Shown here in pieces: positions 20,054 through 31,021 of a stretch of DNA of 64,000 bases. Source of the stretch: Pseudomonas sp. Gutcm_11s (lineage in GTDB: Bacteria; Pseudomonadota; Gammaproteobacteria; Pseudomonadales; Pseudomonadaceae); contig NZ_JAQSUW010000014.1 of assembly GCF_028649395.1 (NCBI RefSeq), positions 371,131-435,130 on the forward strand, written 5' to 3'. The number at the start of each line of letters is the position of its first letter. Within the stretch, counting starts at the first letter, position 1. The translations under genes were made by a program, and so were the position numbers. The notes below the pieces were generated by a model, which was given only the letters and a program-made list of their open reading frames with translations, had not been told where the DNA came from and did no database searches.

Positions 20054-20335
20054 TCAGGCGTCAGGCCACAGGGGCCTTTCTCCTTGGCGCTGCGCCTCCA
20101 GTACCTGGCGGCAATGGGGACACAGGCGCCTGTCGCGCAGATCAGGCCGCTCCACATCACGCATCGCCGGCAAGGCCGGGACCAGGCCACCGCATAGCGT
20201 CCGGTCGGCGAAACCACCCAGCTCCAGCTGACGCGCGACCAGATGCACCCTCGCCTCACGGCACGCGAACAGATCCAACTGCTCGTCGGGAACGATCAGC
20301 TGGTAGGCGTATAGGGACCAGGCAGGGCGCGGCAT
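20054..20335 (-). CDS. Conserved hypothetical protein with C-terminal CxxC
   Basis: I do not recognise this 93-residue protein. GGAG lies 7 bases before its ATG, and it sits tightly between tesA and the transpeptidase gene, which supports it as real. It has a near-terminal LCPHCRQV motif that could bind a metal, plus further cysteines at CREAR and TLCGG. No signal peptide or membrane segment is seen. From memory, an equivalent small gene lies here in P. aeruginosa. Confidence 0.65.
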   Translation of the reverse strand: MPRPAWSLYAYQLIVPDEQLDLFACREARVHLVARQLELGGFADRTLCGGLVPALPAMRDVERPDLRDRRLCPHCRQVLEAQRQGERPLWPDA

Positions 20336-20391
20336 TCAGGGCTCCGGGGCGGGGTCGCCACGATAGCCGAAAGCCAGCAGGCGGGGAAGGC

Positions 20392-20997
20392 TCAGAGCAA
20401 CGGCTCCAGGGTCGGCCAGACGTTATCCAGCATCTTCGACTGAGCCGCAGCGGCAGGATGGATACCGTCCGCCTGCATCATGCCCGGCACGCCACCGACA
20501 CCTTCCAGCAGGAAGGGCACCAACGGCACCTGTCTATCTGCGGCTAGGTCGGAGTAGACCTGGGCAAAAGCCTGGGTGTAGCGCTGGCCATAATTTGGCG
20601 GCAGACGCATGCCCAGCAACAGCACGCCGGCCCCCGATGACTGGGATGCATCGACCATGCGAGCAAGATTCTGTTGCAATTGCGCCGGAGGCTGGCCACG
20701 CAGGCCATCGTTGCCACCCAGCTCGATAATCACCAGCTGCGGCCGATGCTGCGAAAGCAGCGCCGGCAGCCGCGCCAAGCCGCCTGAGCTGGTATCGCCA
20801 CTGATCGATGCATTGACCACCTGGTGCTCGAAACCACCCTCCTGCAGGCGTTTCTGCAGCAGGGCGACCCAACCCTGTCGGGTATCCAGTCCCAAAGCGG
20901 CGCTGATACTATCCCCGACCACCAGGACGGTGCCGGCCAGTGCGCCCTGGGCCCACAGCAACAGTGTCAGGGCACCGCCAATCCACAACGCACGCAT
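20392..20997 (-). CDS. tesA: Multifunctional acyl-CoA thioesterase/lysophospholipase TesA
   Basis: The 201-residue GDSL/SGNH hydrolase has a signal peptide (MRALWIGGALTLLLWAQGALA), so it acts in the periplasm. The catalytic serine is S30 in GDSIS, GGND lies at residues 94-97, and D177 and H180 sit in DGIHP. TesA hydrolyses acyl thioesters and esters, including some amino-acid esters. The start gives the usual family length; the longer frame to 21333 runs antisense through the ABC transporter gene. It is divergent from the ybbA-like gene with only 10 bases between start codons. Confidence 0.95.
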   Translation of the reverse strand: MRALWIGGALTLLLWAQGALAGTVLVVGDSISAALGLDTRQGWVALLQKRLQEGGFEHQVVNASISGDTSSGGLARLPALLSQHRPQLVIIELGGNDGLRGQPPAQLQQNLARMVDASQSSGAGVLLLGMRLPPNYGQRYTQAFAQVYSDLAADRQVPLVPFLLEGVGGVPGMMQADGIHPAAAAQSKMLDNVWPTLEPLL

Positions 20998-21007
20998 CGG
21001 ACTCTCC

Positions 21008-21691
21008 ATGAGCGCAAGCATTCTTTCTGCGCGGCACCTTAGCAAAGTGGTTCCCAGCACGGAAGGCGAGCTCGCCATCCTCCACGACCTCTCCCTGGAC
21101 CTGGCGAAAGGCGACAGCCTGGCCATCGTCGGCAGTTCCGGCTCCGGCAAATCCACCCTCCTCGGCCTGCTGGCCGGGCTCGACCTGCCCAGCGGCGGCG
21201 AGGTGGAGCTGGCAGGAAATGCCCTGCAAGCGCTGGACGAAGATCGTCGAGCGCGGGTGCGCGCCGAACACGTCGGCTTCGTGTTCCAGTCCTTCCAGTT
21301 GCTGGACAACCTGAACGCGCTGGAAAACGTCATGCTGCCACTGGAGCTGGAAGGCCGCAGCGACGCTCGCCAGCGCGCAGCTGCCCTGCTGGAGCGCGTT
21401 GGCCTGGGCCAGCGTTTCAGCCACTACCCGCGCCAGCTCTCCGGCGGAGAACAGCAGCGCGTGGCCATCGCCCGCGCCTTCGCCGCAGAGCCGGCCATCC
21501 TGTTTGCCGACGAGCCCACCGGTAACCTCGACAGCCATACCGGCGAACGCATCAGCGACCTGCTCTTCGAACTGAACCAGGAGCGCGGCACGACTCTGGT
21601 GCTGGTCACCCACGATGAGCGCCTGGCCCATCGCTGCCGGCGCCTGATCCGCCTGGAAGCCGGGCATCTGGTCGACAGCGTGGAGCCCTGA
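21008..21691 (+). CDS. ABC transporter ATP-binding protein, YbbA/LolD type
   Basis: This 227-residue ATPase has Walker A GSSGSGKST, a Q-loop in VFQSFQL, signature LSGGEQQR and Walker B ILFADEPTGNLD. It pairs with the FtsX-type permease gene that begins in its own stop codon (TGATG). It belongs to the LolD/MacB-like group whose members extract or export lipophilic molecules. The tesA-ybbA-ybbP arrangement also exists in E. coli. The substrate is unknown. Confidence 0.9.
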   Translation: MSASILSARHLSKVVPSTEGELAILHDLSLDLAKGDSLAIVGSSGSGKSTLLGLLAGLDLPSGGEVELAGNALQALDEDRRARVRAEHVGFVFQSFQLLDNLNALENVMLPLELEGRSDARQRAAALLERVGLGQRFSHYPRQLSGGEQQRVAIARAFAAEPAILFADEPTGNLDSHTGERISDLLFELNQERGTTLVLVTHDERLAHRCRRLIRLEAGHLVDSVEP

Positions 21692-24183
21692 TGATCACTC
21701 GCATGTTCACCCTGGCCTGGCGCCAGCTACTGCGTGACGCACGCTCAGGTGAGCTACGCGTACTGTTCTTCGCCTTGCTGGTGGCAGTCGCCGCCAGTAC
21801 CGCCATCGGTTACTTCGGTGCCCGCCTCAACGGCGCCATGCTCCTGCGTGCCACCGAATTTCTCGGCGCCGATCTAGTGCTGAACGGCAGTGCACCCGCC
21901 GCACCCGAGCAGATTGAGGCAGGCCGCGCTCTGGGACTGGCACATGCCCAGGTGGTCGAGTTTGCCAGCGTGATCAGCGGCGACCAGGGCATCCAGCTCG
22001 CCAGCATCAAGGCTGCCAGCAGCGGCTATCCATTGCGTGGCGAGCTGAAAAGCGCAGCACAGCCCTACGCAACCGAGCAGCCTGGCGGCGGCCCGCAACC
22101 CGGCGAGGCCTGGGCCGAGTCGCGCCTGTTCGCCGCTCTGGACCTGAAAGTCGGCCAGACCATCGAGGTCGGCAACCGTCAGCTGCGCCTGACCCGCGTG
22201 CTGACTTACGAACCGGACCGCGCCGGCGACTTCTATAGTCTCACCCCTCGCGTGCTGATCAACCTGGAGGACCTGGCCTCCACGGGCGTGGTGCAGCCTG
22301 GCAGCCGCGTGCGCTACCGCGAGCTATGGCGCGGCGACGGCGAAGCCCTGGCGCGCTACCGCCAGGAGATGGAGAAAGGTCTCGCCGCTCACCAGCAACT
22401 GGAGGATGCCCGCGACGGCAACCGCCAGATCGGCGGCGCCTTGGGGAGAGCCGAACGCTATCTGAATCTGGCCAGCCTGGCCGCCGTGCTGCTGGCCGGC
22501 GTCGCCGTGGCGCTGTCGGCTGCACGCTTCGCTGCCCGTCGCTTCGACAGCAGCGCCCTGCTGCGCTGCCTCGGCCTGTCACGCCGCGAGGCGCTGAGCC
22601 TGTTCGGCCTGCAACTGGCCATGCTCGGCCTGATCGCGAGCCTGGCCGGCGCCCTGCTCGGCTGGTTCGGCCAGCTCATTCTGTTCAAGCTGCTGCAGGG
22701 GCTGCTTCCTGCAGGAGTGCCGCCGGGCGGGCCGCTGCCGGCGCTTGCTGGCATGGCTACCGGGCTGGTGGCGCTGGCCGGCTTTGCCTTGCCACCGCTC
22801 GCCGCACTGGGCCGGGTGCCGCCACTGCGGGTGCTGCGCCGCGACCTGCTGCCGGTCCCGCCCAGCTCCTGGCTGGTGTACGGCGCCGCGCTGCTGGCCC
22901 TCGGCCTGATCATGTGGCGCCTGAGCCTGGACTTGAAGCTGACCCTGGGCCTGCTCGGCGGCGGCCTGCTTGCCACCCTGCTGCTCGGCGGCGCTCTGTT
23001 GTTCGGCCTGAATGCGCTACGCCGCATGCTCGCTCGCGCCTCACTGCCCTGGCGCCTGGGCCTGGGGCAACTGCTCCGCCATCCGCTAGCCGCCGCCGGT
23101 CAGTCGCTGGCGTTTGGCCTGATCCTGCTGGCGATGGCGCTGATCGCCCTGCTGCGCGGCGAACTGCTGGACACCTGGCAGAACCAGCTACCGGACAATG
23201 CGCCCAACCATTTCGCCCTCAACGTGTTGCCCGATGAGCGCGAGGCCTTCGCGGCCAGCCTCGCTCAGCTGTCGCCGCACCCGGCGCCGCTCTATCCGAT
23301 CGTCGCAGGGCGACTAACGCTGATCAACGGTGAACCGGTCCGGGAGATCGTCAGCAAGGACAGCCGCGGCGAGCGCGCTGTGCAGCGCGACCTCAGCTTG
23401 ACCTGGGCCGCCGATCTGCCAGAGGGCAACCAGCTGCTCGCCGGTCAATGGTGGCAAGCGTCCGCGCAGGACGAGCTGCCTGGCGTATCCGTGGAGTCGG
23501 AGCTGGCCGAGAGCCTGGAGCTGAAACTGGGGGACGAGCTGACCTTCAGCGTCGGTGGCATGGAGCGCAAGGCGCAGGTCAGCAGCCTGCGTCAGGTGAA
23601 ATGGGACAGCTTCCAGCCGAACTTCTACATGATCTTCGAGCCTGGAACCCTGCAGGACCTGCCCGCCACCTACCTGACCAGCTTCTACCTGCCGCCGCAC
23701 AGCGAGAAGCGCCTGGTAGAGCTGTCGAGGCAGTTCCCCGCAGTCACCCTGCTGCAGGTGGATGCGCTGCTGGAGCAGCTGCGCAGCATCATGGCCCAGG
23801 TCAGCGTAGCGATAGAGTACGTGCTGCTATTCGTCCTCGCCGCAGGGCTGACGGTGCTGTTCGCCGGCCTGCAGGCCACCCTCGACGAGCGCCTGCGCCA
23901 GGGCGCCCTGTTGCGTGCCTTGGGTGCGGAGCGACGCCTGCTGCTGCGAGCCCGCCGCGCTGAGTTCGGCCTGCTGGGCGCCGGCAGCGGCCTGCTGGCG
24001 GCAGTGGGCTGCGAACTGGCGAGTTTCCTGCTGTATCGCTACGCGCTGGATCTGCAATGGCAGCCGCATCCCTGGCTGCTGCTGTTGCCGCTGATCGGCG
24101 CGCTACTGGTCGGGGCGGCGGGCGTCTGGGGCACGCGCCGGGCGCTCAACGCCTCGCCGCTGACGGTGCTGCGCGAAGTCTGA
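21691..24183 (+). CDS. FtsX-family ABC permease, YbbP type
   Basis: The 830-residue permease starts within the preceding stop codon. Its layout is the double MacB/FtsX form: an N-terminal transmembrane helix, a large periplasmic domain to about residue 250, and a first group of helices at roughly 255-500. A second periplasmic domain and three terminal helices from about 700 follow. With YbbA it should form an exporter or extractor. The tight link to the periplasmic thioesterase TesA suggests an acylated substrate, which is inference. Confidence 0.88.
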   Translation: MITRMFTLAWRQLLRDARSGELRVLFFALLVAVAASTAIGYFGARLNGAMLLRATEFLGADLVLNGSAPAAPEQIEAGRALGLAHAQVVEFASVISGDQGIQLASIKAASSGYPLRGELKSAAQPYATEQPGGGPQPGEAWAESRLFAALDLKVGQTIEVGNRQLRLTRVLTYEPDRAGDFYSLTPRVLINLEDLASTGVVQPGSRVRYRELWRGDGEALARYRQEMEKGLAAHQQLEDARDGNRQIGGALGRAERYLNLASLAAVLLAGVAVALSAARFAARRFDSSALLRCLGLSRREALSLFGLQLAMLGLIASLAGALLGWFGQLILFKLLQGLLPAGVPPGGPLPALAGMATGLVALAGFALPPLAALGRVPPLRVLRRDLLPVPPSSWLVYGAALLALGLIMWRLSLDLKLTLGLLGGGLLATLLLGGALLFGLNALRRMLARASLPWRLGLGQLLRHPLAAAGQSLAFGLILLAMALIALLRGELLDTWQNQLPDNAPNHFALNVLPDEREAFAASLAQLSPHPAPLYPIVAGRLTLINGEPVREIVSKDSRGERAVQRDLSLTWAADLPEGNQLLAGQWWQASAQDELPGVSVESELAESLELKLGDELTFSVGGMERKAQVSSLRQVKWDSFQPNFYMIFEPGTLQDLPATYLTSFYLPPHSEKRLVELSRQFPAVTLLQVDALLEQLRSIMAQVSVAIEYVLLFVLAAGLTVLFAGLQATLDERLRQGALLRALGAERRLLLRARRAEFGLLGAGSGLLAAVGCELASFLLYRYALDLQWQPHPWLLLLPLIGALLVGAAGVWGTRRALNASPLTVLREV

Positions 24184-24223
24184 GCTTGTTAGAATCGCCC
24201 GACCTCGAGACTTCGCGAACACC

Positions 24224-24736
24224 ATGAGCCGTTATCGCCCGCCCCGTACCGCCGGTACTCCATTGATCACCCCCGAAGGCGAGGCACGCCTGCGCGCCGA
24301 GCTGCACGAGCTGTGGCATGTGCGGCGCCCCCAGGTGACCCAGGCCGTCAGCGAGGCCGCCGCCCTCGGCGATCGCTCGGAGAATGCCGAGTACATCTAC
24401 GGCAAGAAGATGCTGCGCGAAATCGATGGCCGGGTACGCTTCCTCACCAAACGCCTGGAGAACCTCAAGGTGGTCGACACCCGCCCGGGCGACCCCAACA
24501 AGGTCTACTTCGGCGCCTGGGTGACCCTGGAAGACGAGGAAGGCAACGAATCGCGCTATCGCATCGTCGGCCCAGACGAGCTTGACCTGAAACAAGGGCT
24601 GATCAGTATCGACTCCCCGCTGGCCCGCGCCCTGGTGGGCAAGGCGCTGGATGCCGAGGTGCGCGTACAGGCGCCTGGCGGCGAGCAGGAGTTCTACATC
24701 ACCGCCATCGACTACCCAGGCTTCAGCGCAGACTGA
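24224..24736 (+). CDS. greB: Transcription elongation factor GreB
   Basis: The 170-residue protein has the N-terminal antiparallel coiled coil (about residues 14-80) with the acidic tip segment GDRSENAEY, followed by the FKBP-like C-terminal domain. GreB enters the secondary channel of RNA polymerase and stimulates cleavage of backtracked RNA. Length and the [14 protein letters not shown] segment support GreB over GreA. Its last 14 bases overlap the end of a convergent small gene. Confidence 0.93.
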   Translation: MSRYRPPRTAGTPLITPEGEARLRAELHELWHVRRPQVTQAVSEAAALGDRSENAEYIYGKKMLREIDGRVRFLTKRLENLKVVDTRPGDPNKVYFGAWVTLEDEEGNESRYRIVGPDELDLKQGLISIDSPLARALVGKALDAEVRVQAPGGEQEFYITAIDYPGFSAD

Positions 24737-25034
24737 TCAGCCCCTGACGCGCGACCCGTACCAACTGGCCGATCAGATCATCGCTCACCGGCTGGGCCTC
24801 GGCGCCGACTACCACCAGGTCGAACGCATTCGCCGGCAGGCTGGCCAGTACCTCCACCTTGGGAGTGGCAAAGCGAATCAGGAAGTTGCGCGACGCCGGC
24901 CAGTTCTTGGGCCAGCCTTCGAGGCTCTTGAGCAGACGGGGTTGGTGGCTGCCCACCAGAAGTACATGCGGATGGCGATTTGCCGCGGCGGGCGGCAAGG
25001 GGGAAAAATGCAGATGGGTACGCGGACAACTCAT
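24723..25034 (-). CDS. Conserved hypothetical protein convergent with greB
   Basis: I do not recognise a function for this 103-residue protein (start [14 protein letters not shown]). The middle reads [19 protein letters not shown] and a later part FDLVVVGAE, a pattern like a small Rossmann-type or receiver-like fold but without clear catalytic residues. The ribosome-binding site is weak. It overlaps the greB end by 14 bases, tail to tail. From memory, P. aeruginosa has a hypothetical gene at this point. Confidence 0.55.
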   Translation of the reverse strand: MSCPRTHLHFSPLPPAAANRHPHVLLVGSHQPRLLKSLEGWPKNWPASRNFLIRFATPKVEVLASLPANAFDLVVVGAEAQPVSDDLIGQLVRVARQGLISLR

Positions 25035-25199
25035 GGATACAGTCTCTGCCTCATAGTCCCGCCGGACTGCGGTGGGAGGCGACACCGGCCAGCGCTTTAG
25101 CGGTATTCGCCCAACCGGGCAGCGCCCCGCAAGTTGCTCTTAAATCGGCGCTATGGGGTGCGATCCTAAAAATGCCGCTCCGCGCTGTCAAGGAAAGCC

Positions 25200-25697
25200 A
25201 TGTTGCGACTGTTCTTCGCCCTGCCATGTCCCGCCGAAATCGCCCGGCAAATCGATGCCTGGCGACAGCCACAGCATCTGGATGGCCGGCTCGTACCTGT
25301 CGCCAACCTGCACGTGACGCTGGCGTTTCTCGGCCATCTGCCAGAGAGCCGACTGCCCCTGCTCAGGCAGTTGCCGCAGCAGCTGCCGCTGAGCGAGCTG
25401 GCTTTCGATCTGCAACTGGATCGTCTCGATTGCTGGCATGGCGGGCTTCTGCACCTGGCTCCCAGCCAGCTGCCCGCTGAACTGATGGCCCTGGCCGGAG
25501 GGCTGCGGCAGCTGTTGGATACAGCTGGGCTACCCGGTGACGGACGCGCCTACCGCCCCCACCTGACACTGGCACGCGAGAGCAGCCGTCCTCAGGTGCC
25601 GACACCGCTCAGCGTCCGCTGGCGTGCCGAGGAACTGGTGCTGTACCAATCCGAGCAAGGCGGCTATCTGCCCCTGGCAAGCTGGCCACTGGGGTGA
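25200..25697 (+). CDS. thpR: RNA 2',3'-cyclic phosphodiesterase (LigT/ThpR)
   Basis: This 165-residue 2H-phosphoesterase carries both HxTL motifs: HVTL near residue 38 and HLTL near residue 120. The enzyme opens 2',3'-cyclic phosphates on RNA ends. AAGGAA lies just before the ATG. The 165 bases upstream hold no clear promoter. Confidence 0.93.
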   Translation: MLRLFFALPCPAEIARQIDAWRQPQHLDGRLVPVANLHVTLAFLGHLPESRLPLLRQLPQQLPLSELAFDLQLDRLDCWHGGLLHLAPSQLPAELMALAGGLRQLLDTAGLPGDGRAYRPHLTLARESSRPQVPTPLSVRWRAEELVLYQSEQGGYLPLASWPLG

Positions 25698-25810
25698 ATT
25701 AGTCGAACAGGAACCGCCAACAACAAGCATTCCTGTTTCTCAAGGTAACAACTCCCCAGCGCAGCGGCAGCCCTTCAACCATGCGGCTCCCGCCGCAAAC
25801 GCCCGTTTAG

Positions 25811-26887
<1,077 letters not shown>

Positions 26888-26895
26888 TCCAAAGG

Positions 26896-26916
26896 TTGGG
26901 GCCCACCGGGCCCCAA
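26896..26916 (+). other. Hairpin between lipA and lipase foldase gene
   Basis: Perfect 9-base arms TTGGGGCCC and GGGCCCCAA flank a 3-base loop. There is no T-run, so it is more likely to protect lipA mRNA or reduce foldase expression than to terminate fully. Confidence 0.6.
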
Positions 26917-26941
26917 TGCTTCCTCCCTGAAGAGTCTCGCC

Positions 26942-27982
26942 TTGAACAAGCCCCTGATTCTGGCCGTGCCCGTGCTGATCGGAGCCGGCGTCGCCGCCAC
27001 TCTTTACTTCAACCCACTACAGTCCCAGCACAGCCCTGCTCCTCCAGCCCAGGCTGCGCTCGAGAACCATGCCGCAGAAACTGCATCGCCATCAGAAAGC
27101 CACGCCTACCAGCCACCAGTCCTGGAAAAGAGTGTCGCCGCACTGCCGCGCTCGTTCGCCGGTACCGAGGTGGATGGCCAGTTCCGCCTCGACGAGGCCG
27201 GCAATCTGATCGTCAGCATGGATATCCGGCGCATCTTCGATTACTTCCTCAGCGCCTATGGCGAAGAGGGCATCAAGTCCAGCATCGAACGCCTGCAGGC
27301 ATATGTCCGCAGCCAGCTCGACGAGCCGGCCGAGGGCCAGGCCCTGGCCCTGCTGGAACAGTACCTGGACTACAAACGCCAGCTCATAGAGCTGGAAAAG
27401 AGCCTGCCGCAGATGGCCAACCTGGACGCCATGCGCCAGCGCGAGCTGGCCGTGCAGAACCTGCGGGCCAGCATCTTCAGTGCCGAGGCGCATCAGGCGT
27501 TCTTCGCCCAGGAAGAGGCCTACAACCTGTTCACCCTGCAGCGGCTGGCGATCCGTCACGATCCGGCCCTGAACGACCAACAGAAGGCCGAAGCCATGGA
27601 CAGCCTACGCGCCGGGCTGCCGGAAGATATGCAGGAAATGGTCGTGCCGCAGCTGCAGGCCGAGCTGCGCCAGCAGACAGCTGCCTTGCAGGCCCAGGGC
27701 GCCACCCCCGCGCAGATCCAGCAGCTACGCCTGCAGTTGGTCGGCGCCGAGGCCACCGCGCGCCTGGAGGCTCTGGACCAGAAGCGCCAGCAGTGGCAGG
27801 CGCGCCTGGACGACTATCGCCGGGAAAAGGCACGCATCACCGCCAACAGCGGCCTCAGCGACGAGGATCGACAAGCCGCCATCGCCAGCCTGGCCGAAGA
27901 GCGTTTCGACGAGCGCGAGCGCCTGCGCCTGGACGCTGCCGAGCAACTGGCGCAGAGCCGGGAAAAGGAGAAAAAGCTGTAA
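26942..27982 (+). CDS. lifO: Lipase-specific foldase (Lif chaperone)
   Basis: This 346-residue steric chaperone is anchored in the inner membrane by an N-terminal helix (LILAVPVLIGAGVAATLYF). A proline/alanine-rich linker follows to about residue 60, then the helical lipase-embracing domain. The family segment FRLDEAG...IRRIFDYFLSAYGEE is present. The start is a TTG with only a weak GAAGAG upstream, suggesting low translation relative to lipA. It is required to fold LipA in the periplasm. In P. aeruginosa it is called lipH or lif. Confidence 0.94.
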   Translation: MNKPLILAVPVLIGAGVAATLYFNPLQSQHSPAPPAQAALENHAAETASPSESHAYQPPVLEKSVAALPRSFAGTEVDGQFRLDEAGNLIVSMDIRRIFDYFLSAYGEEGIKSSIERLQAYVRSQLDEPAEGQALALLEQYLDYKRQLIELEKSLPQMANLDAMRQRELAVQNLRASIFSAEAHQAFFAQEEAYNLFTLQRLAIRHDPALNDQQKAEAMDSLRAGLPEDMQEMVVPQLQAELRQQTAALQAQGATPAQIQQLRLQLVGAEATARLEALDQKRQQWQARLDDYRREKARITANSGLSDEDRQAAIASLAEERFDERERLRLDAAEQLAQSREKEKKL

Positions 27983-27986
27983 ATGC

Positions 27987-28013
27987 AAAAAGGCCCGCGA
28001 TTGCGGGCCTTTT
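27987..28013. terminator. Terminator of the lipase operon
   Basis: AAAAAGGCCCGC and GCGGGCCTTTT arms with a GATT loop; usable from both directions between convergent genes. Confidence 0.9.
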
Positions 28014-28030
28014 CGTTGGCGAGGCGAGGA

Positions 28031-28465
28031 TCAGCGAGCGATGGCGCGATCCACAGACAGCTTGCCGGCGCCTTCGATGAGCAGCACAGCGCTGATCAGG
28101 CCGAGGATCATGGCGTACTCGAAGCCGTTGTTGGTGATGAAGAAGCCATTGGCCCAGTGTACGGTCGCCGCAGCGATCACCATGGCGAACAGCAGGGAGG
28201 CAGCTGCCGGGCGAACCAGCAGGCCGACCACCAGGGCCAGACCACCGAAGAACTCGGCGCTACCGGCCAGTGCGGCCATCAGGTAGCCCGGAGTGATACC
28301 GATGCTTTCCATCCACTGGCCGACACCTTCCAGACCGTAGCCACCGAACCAGCCGAACAGTTTCTGGGCGCCGTGGGCGGCGAATGTCAGGCCGGTGACA
28401 ACGCGCAGCAGGGTGATGCCGTAGCCGGCGTTGGAGGACATCAGTTTGGTGATCAGCTTGTTCAT
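28031..28465 (-). CDS. DoxX-family membrane protein
   Basis: The 144-residue protein has four hydrophobic helices. The DoxX pattern LLRVVTGLTFAAHGAQKLFGWFGG lies near the N-terminus. The start MNKLITKLMSS is chosen over a frame extending 15 codons further into the AT-rich gap. DoxX proteins are linked to thiol redox balance or electron transfer, but the function here is unknown. It stands alone; its upstream 107 bases are AT-rich and probably hold its promoter. Confidence 0.88.
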   Translation of the reverse strand: MNKLITKLMSSNAGYGITLLRVVTGLTFAAHGAQKLFGWFGGYGLEGVGQWMESIGITPGYLMAALAGSAEFFGGLALVVGLLVRPAAASLLFAMVIAAATVHWANGFFITNNGFEYAMILGLISAVLLIEGAGKLSVDRAIAR

Positions 28466-28572
28466 GTGCCAGTTCCTTGTGGAGGAGTTGTTTGGGTTGG
28501 TGAGGCACATATTATTCGAATTTTACGATCTTAAAAGCGTAATTTTGCGCTTATTAGAATCGATAAATTCGA

Positions 28573-29988
28573 TTACTTTTTCGCGCTCAGCTTCTGCTTC
28601 TGCGGCTCCAGCAGGAAGCGCTCGCGGTCATAGGCCAGGTAGTACTTGTTCACCGCGTTGACGTAGCTGACCACCCCCATACCCAGTTGCTCCATGGCCA
28701 CCCGCTCCACCTGGAAGAACCACTGGTTGGGGTTCAGCCCACGCCTGCGTGCCTCCGCGCGCAAGCTTTGCACCCGCTGCGGCCCCATGTTGTAGGCGGC
28801 CAGCACGAATGCCATGCGCTCGCTCTCGGTGATCTGCCGGCTGGAGAAGAACTCCCGGCGAATGCGCGCCATGTAGCGGGTCGCGGCCAGTACGTTGTTA
28901 TCCAGCGCCTGGATGTTGCCGACCCCGACACTGCGAGCTGCCGCTGGGGTGATCTGCATCAGCCCGGTGGCTCCCGAGGCACCGCGCGCAGCTGGATTGA
29001 GAGTGGACTCCTTGTAAGCCACGGCCGCCAGCTGCAGCCAATCCAGGTCCTGCTTCTCCCCATGCTTCTGCAACACGCTACGCACCTTCTCCAGACGCTG
29101 GCGCTCGACCCCGGACATGGGGTTACGCACCTTGTAGGAGCGCCGGTAGATGCGCTGGAACGTGGAGTCCTGGTCGCTCGGCAGCTTGTAGCCGGCCAGG
29201 AAGCGATCGATGCTGGCGCGCAGCATCGGCGACTCGCGGCGTACGAACCAGCTCATGTCGCCTTTCTCGCCAACCACCAGGTGACGTTCGATGCGCAGCT
29301 TGGGCATGACCTTCTGCCAACGCTCGGCAATCGGCAGCTCCACGGCGGTCCAGGGATAGATGCCGGCCTGCACCATCTCCAGCACGTCCTCTACCGCCAG
29401 GCTGGGGTCGGCCCATTCCACCACGATCGGCGGTTTCTTCTGCTGCATCAGGCGCTGGTTGACCTCGCGCAGCGCATCGGCGACGGCGCTGCCCACCGGC
29501 AGGGTCAGGCTACGTCCTGACATGTCCTCCAGGCGGCGGTAATGACGGTTGCCGCGGTTACCCACCACGACCAGCGGTACGTCGCTGCGGATCGCTGCGC
29601 TGGCGCTGACACCCAGCCCCGGGTGGGCATCGAGCAGCTCGCCGGGTGCGACCAGGTCGCCCTCGCCCTTCTGCAGGGCGGCAACCAGCTGATCCTTGGG
29701 ACGGGGAATGATCTTCAGGCGCAGCTCACGGCCATCGCGGGCGTTGCGATTGAGGTACTGACCGAAGGCACGCAGACGCTGATACTCGATGCCAATGGCC
29801 TGGCCCTTGATCTCGCCAGAGCTGTTGCGGCTCTGGTTGACCAACACGCGCAACTCGCCGCTCTTGCGAATCTCCGCCAGGTCGCGCTGGCTGCCCGCGT
29901 GCGGCAGGTTGCCACCCAGCGCGCTCAGGCGCGCCTGGGCCGGCATGACCGCCACCAGGCAGAGCAGGAACAGCAGCGCTCGCGTCAT
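28573..29988 (-). CDS. MltF-type lytic murein transglycosylase
   Basis: This 471-residue protein has a signal peptide (MTRALLFLLCLVAVMPAQA). A solute-binding-protein-like domain occupies roughly residues 40-275, and a C-terminal SLT lysozyme-like domain starts near residue 315. The catalytic glutamate is E327 in YKEST, followed by GASGATGLMQITP and later AYNMGP. It cleaves glycan strands to 1,6-anhydro products, and the binding domain probably senses peptides. GGAGG lies right before the ATG. It resembles the second MltF paralogue of P. aeruginosa. Confidence 0.92.
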   Translation of the reverse strand: MTRALLFLLCLVAVMPAQARLSALGGNLPHAGSQRDLAEIRKSGELRVLVNQSRNSSGEIKGQAIGIEYQRLRAFGQYLNRNARDGRELRLKIIPRPKDQLVAALQKGEGDLVAPGELLDAHPGLGVSASAAIRSDVPLVVVGNRGNRHYRRLEDMSGRSLTLPVGSAVADALREVNQRLMQQKKPPIVVEWADPSLAVEDVLEMVQAGIYPWTAVELPIAERWQKVMPKLRIERHLVVGEKGDMSWFVRRESPMLRASIDRFLAGYKLPSDQDSTFQRIYRRSYKVRNPMSGVERQRLEKVRSVLQKHGEKQDLDWLQLAAVAYKESTLNPAARGASGATGLMQITPAAARSVGVGNIQALDNNVLAATRYMARIRREFFSSRQITESERMAFVLAAYNMGPQRVQSLRAEARRRGLNPNQWFFQVERVAMEQLGMGVVSYVNAVNKYYLAYDRERFLLEPQKQKLSAKK

Positions 29989-30217
29989 CGAGCCTCCGGG
30001 CTGGACCGGGTCACGGATTGGCCCGGTCATCTGAGAGCACCTCGCCGACGGGTGGTCCCATCGCGAGGGGCGCGGAGGTTGGCACAGCGGCCCTCAATCT
30101 GCCAGCCCGAGCTGGTAATAAACATTAACAAGCATACATAACCACCTGTAATTACTTGCTTTATTACGGAAAGCCAGGCTCTGTTATGCTGCCCCGCTCG
30201 GCTTGTGAGGTAGCACC

Positions 30218-31021
30218 ATGCAACTCATCGACATCGGCGTCAATCTGACCCATCCCAGCCTCGCTCGGGAGCGTGACGCGGTGCTCGCCCGGGCGCGTGC
30301 CGCCGGGGTATGCCAGTTGGTACTGACCGGTACTAGCCTGGAGGAAAGCGAACAGGCGCTGAATTTCTGCCGCGAGCTCGATGAAGACGCCAGCATGCTG
30401 TTCAGCACCGCAGGTGTGCACCCGCATGACGCCAGCCAGTGGAGCGCCGACAGTGCTCGCCAGCTACGCGCCCTGCTGAAGGAACCAACGGTACGCGCCG
30501 TCGGGGAATGCGGCCTGGACTTCAACCGTGACTTCTCGCCGCGCCCACAACAGGAGAAGGCGCTGGAGGAGCAGCTGGCACTGGCCGTCGAGCTGCAATT
30601 GCCGGTGTTCCTGCATGAGCGTGAGGCTGGCGAACGCCTCATCGCCATCCTCCGCCAGTTCCGCGATCAGCTACCGGCAGCCGTCGTGCACTGCTTCACT
30701 GGCGAGAAGGCGACGCTGTACAGCTACCTGGACCTGGATCTGCACATAGGCATCACGGGCTGGATCTGCGACGAGCGCCGCGGTACGCATCTGCATCCGC
30801 TGATGCGCGACATTCCCGCCGGACGCCTGATGCTGGAGAGCGATGCGCCCTATCTGCTGCCGCGCAGCCTGCGACCGAAGCCCAAGAGTGGGCACAACGA
30901 ACCGGCCTTCCTCACCGAGGTGCTACGCGAGGTGGCGCTGCACCGTGGCGAGAGCCAGGAGGCGCTGGCAAGCCATAGCACCGCCGCGGCCCGCGCCTTC
31001 TTCGGGCTGCCCGAGGTTTAG
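30218..31021 (+). CDS. TatD-family metal-dependent deoxyribonuclease
   Basis: The 267-residue TIM-barrel hydrolase begins [12 protein letters not shown], where TatD proteins have metal ligands. It has [25 protein letters not shown] and a late [10 protein letters not shown], all TatD metal-site segments. Members are 3'-5' DNA exonucleases. GAGG lies upstream. Its stop codon overlaps the stop of the convergent thioesterase gene by 4 bases. Confidence 0.92.
   Translation: MQLIDIGVNLTHPSLARERDAVLARARAAGVCQLVLTGTSLEESEQALNFCRELDEDASMLFSTAGVHPHDASQWSADSARQLRALLKEPTVRAVGECGLDFNRDFSPRPQQEKALEEQLALAVELQLPVFLHEREAGERLIAILRQFRDQLPAAVVHCFTGEKATLYSYLDLDLHIGITGWICDERRGTHLHPLMRDIPAGRLMLESDAPYLLPRSLRPKPKSGHNEPAFLTEVLREVALHRGESQEALASHSTAAARAFFGLPEV

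Noticed and set aside
19981..20259. N-terminal extension of the L,D-transpeptidase frame
   Set aside because: The stretch is Arg/Cys/Trp-rich, overlaps the next gene in another frame and would bury the clear signal peptide starting at 19980.
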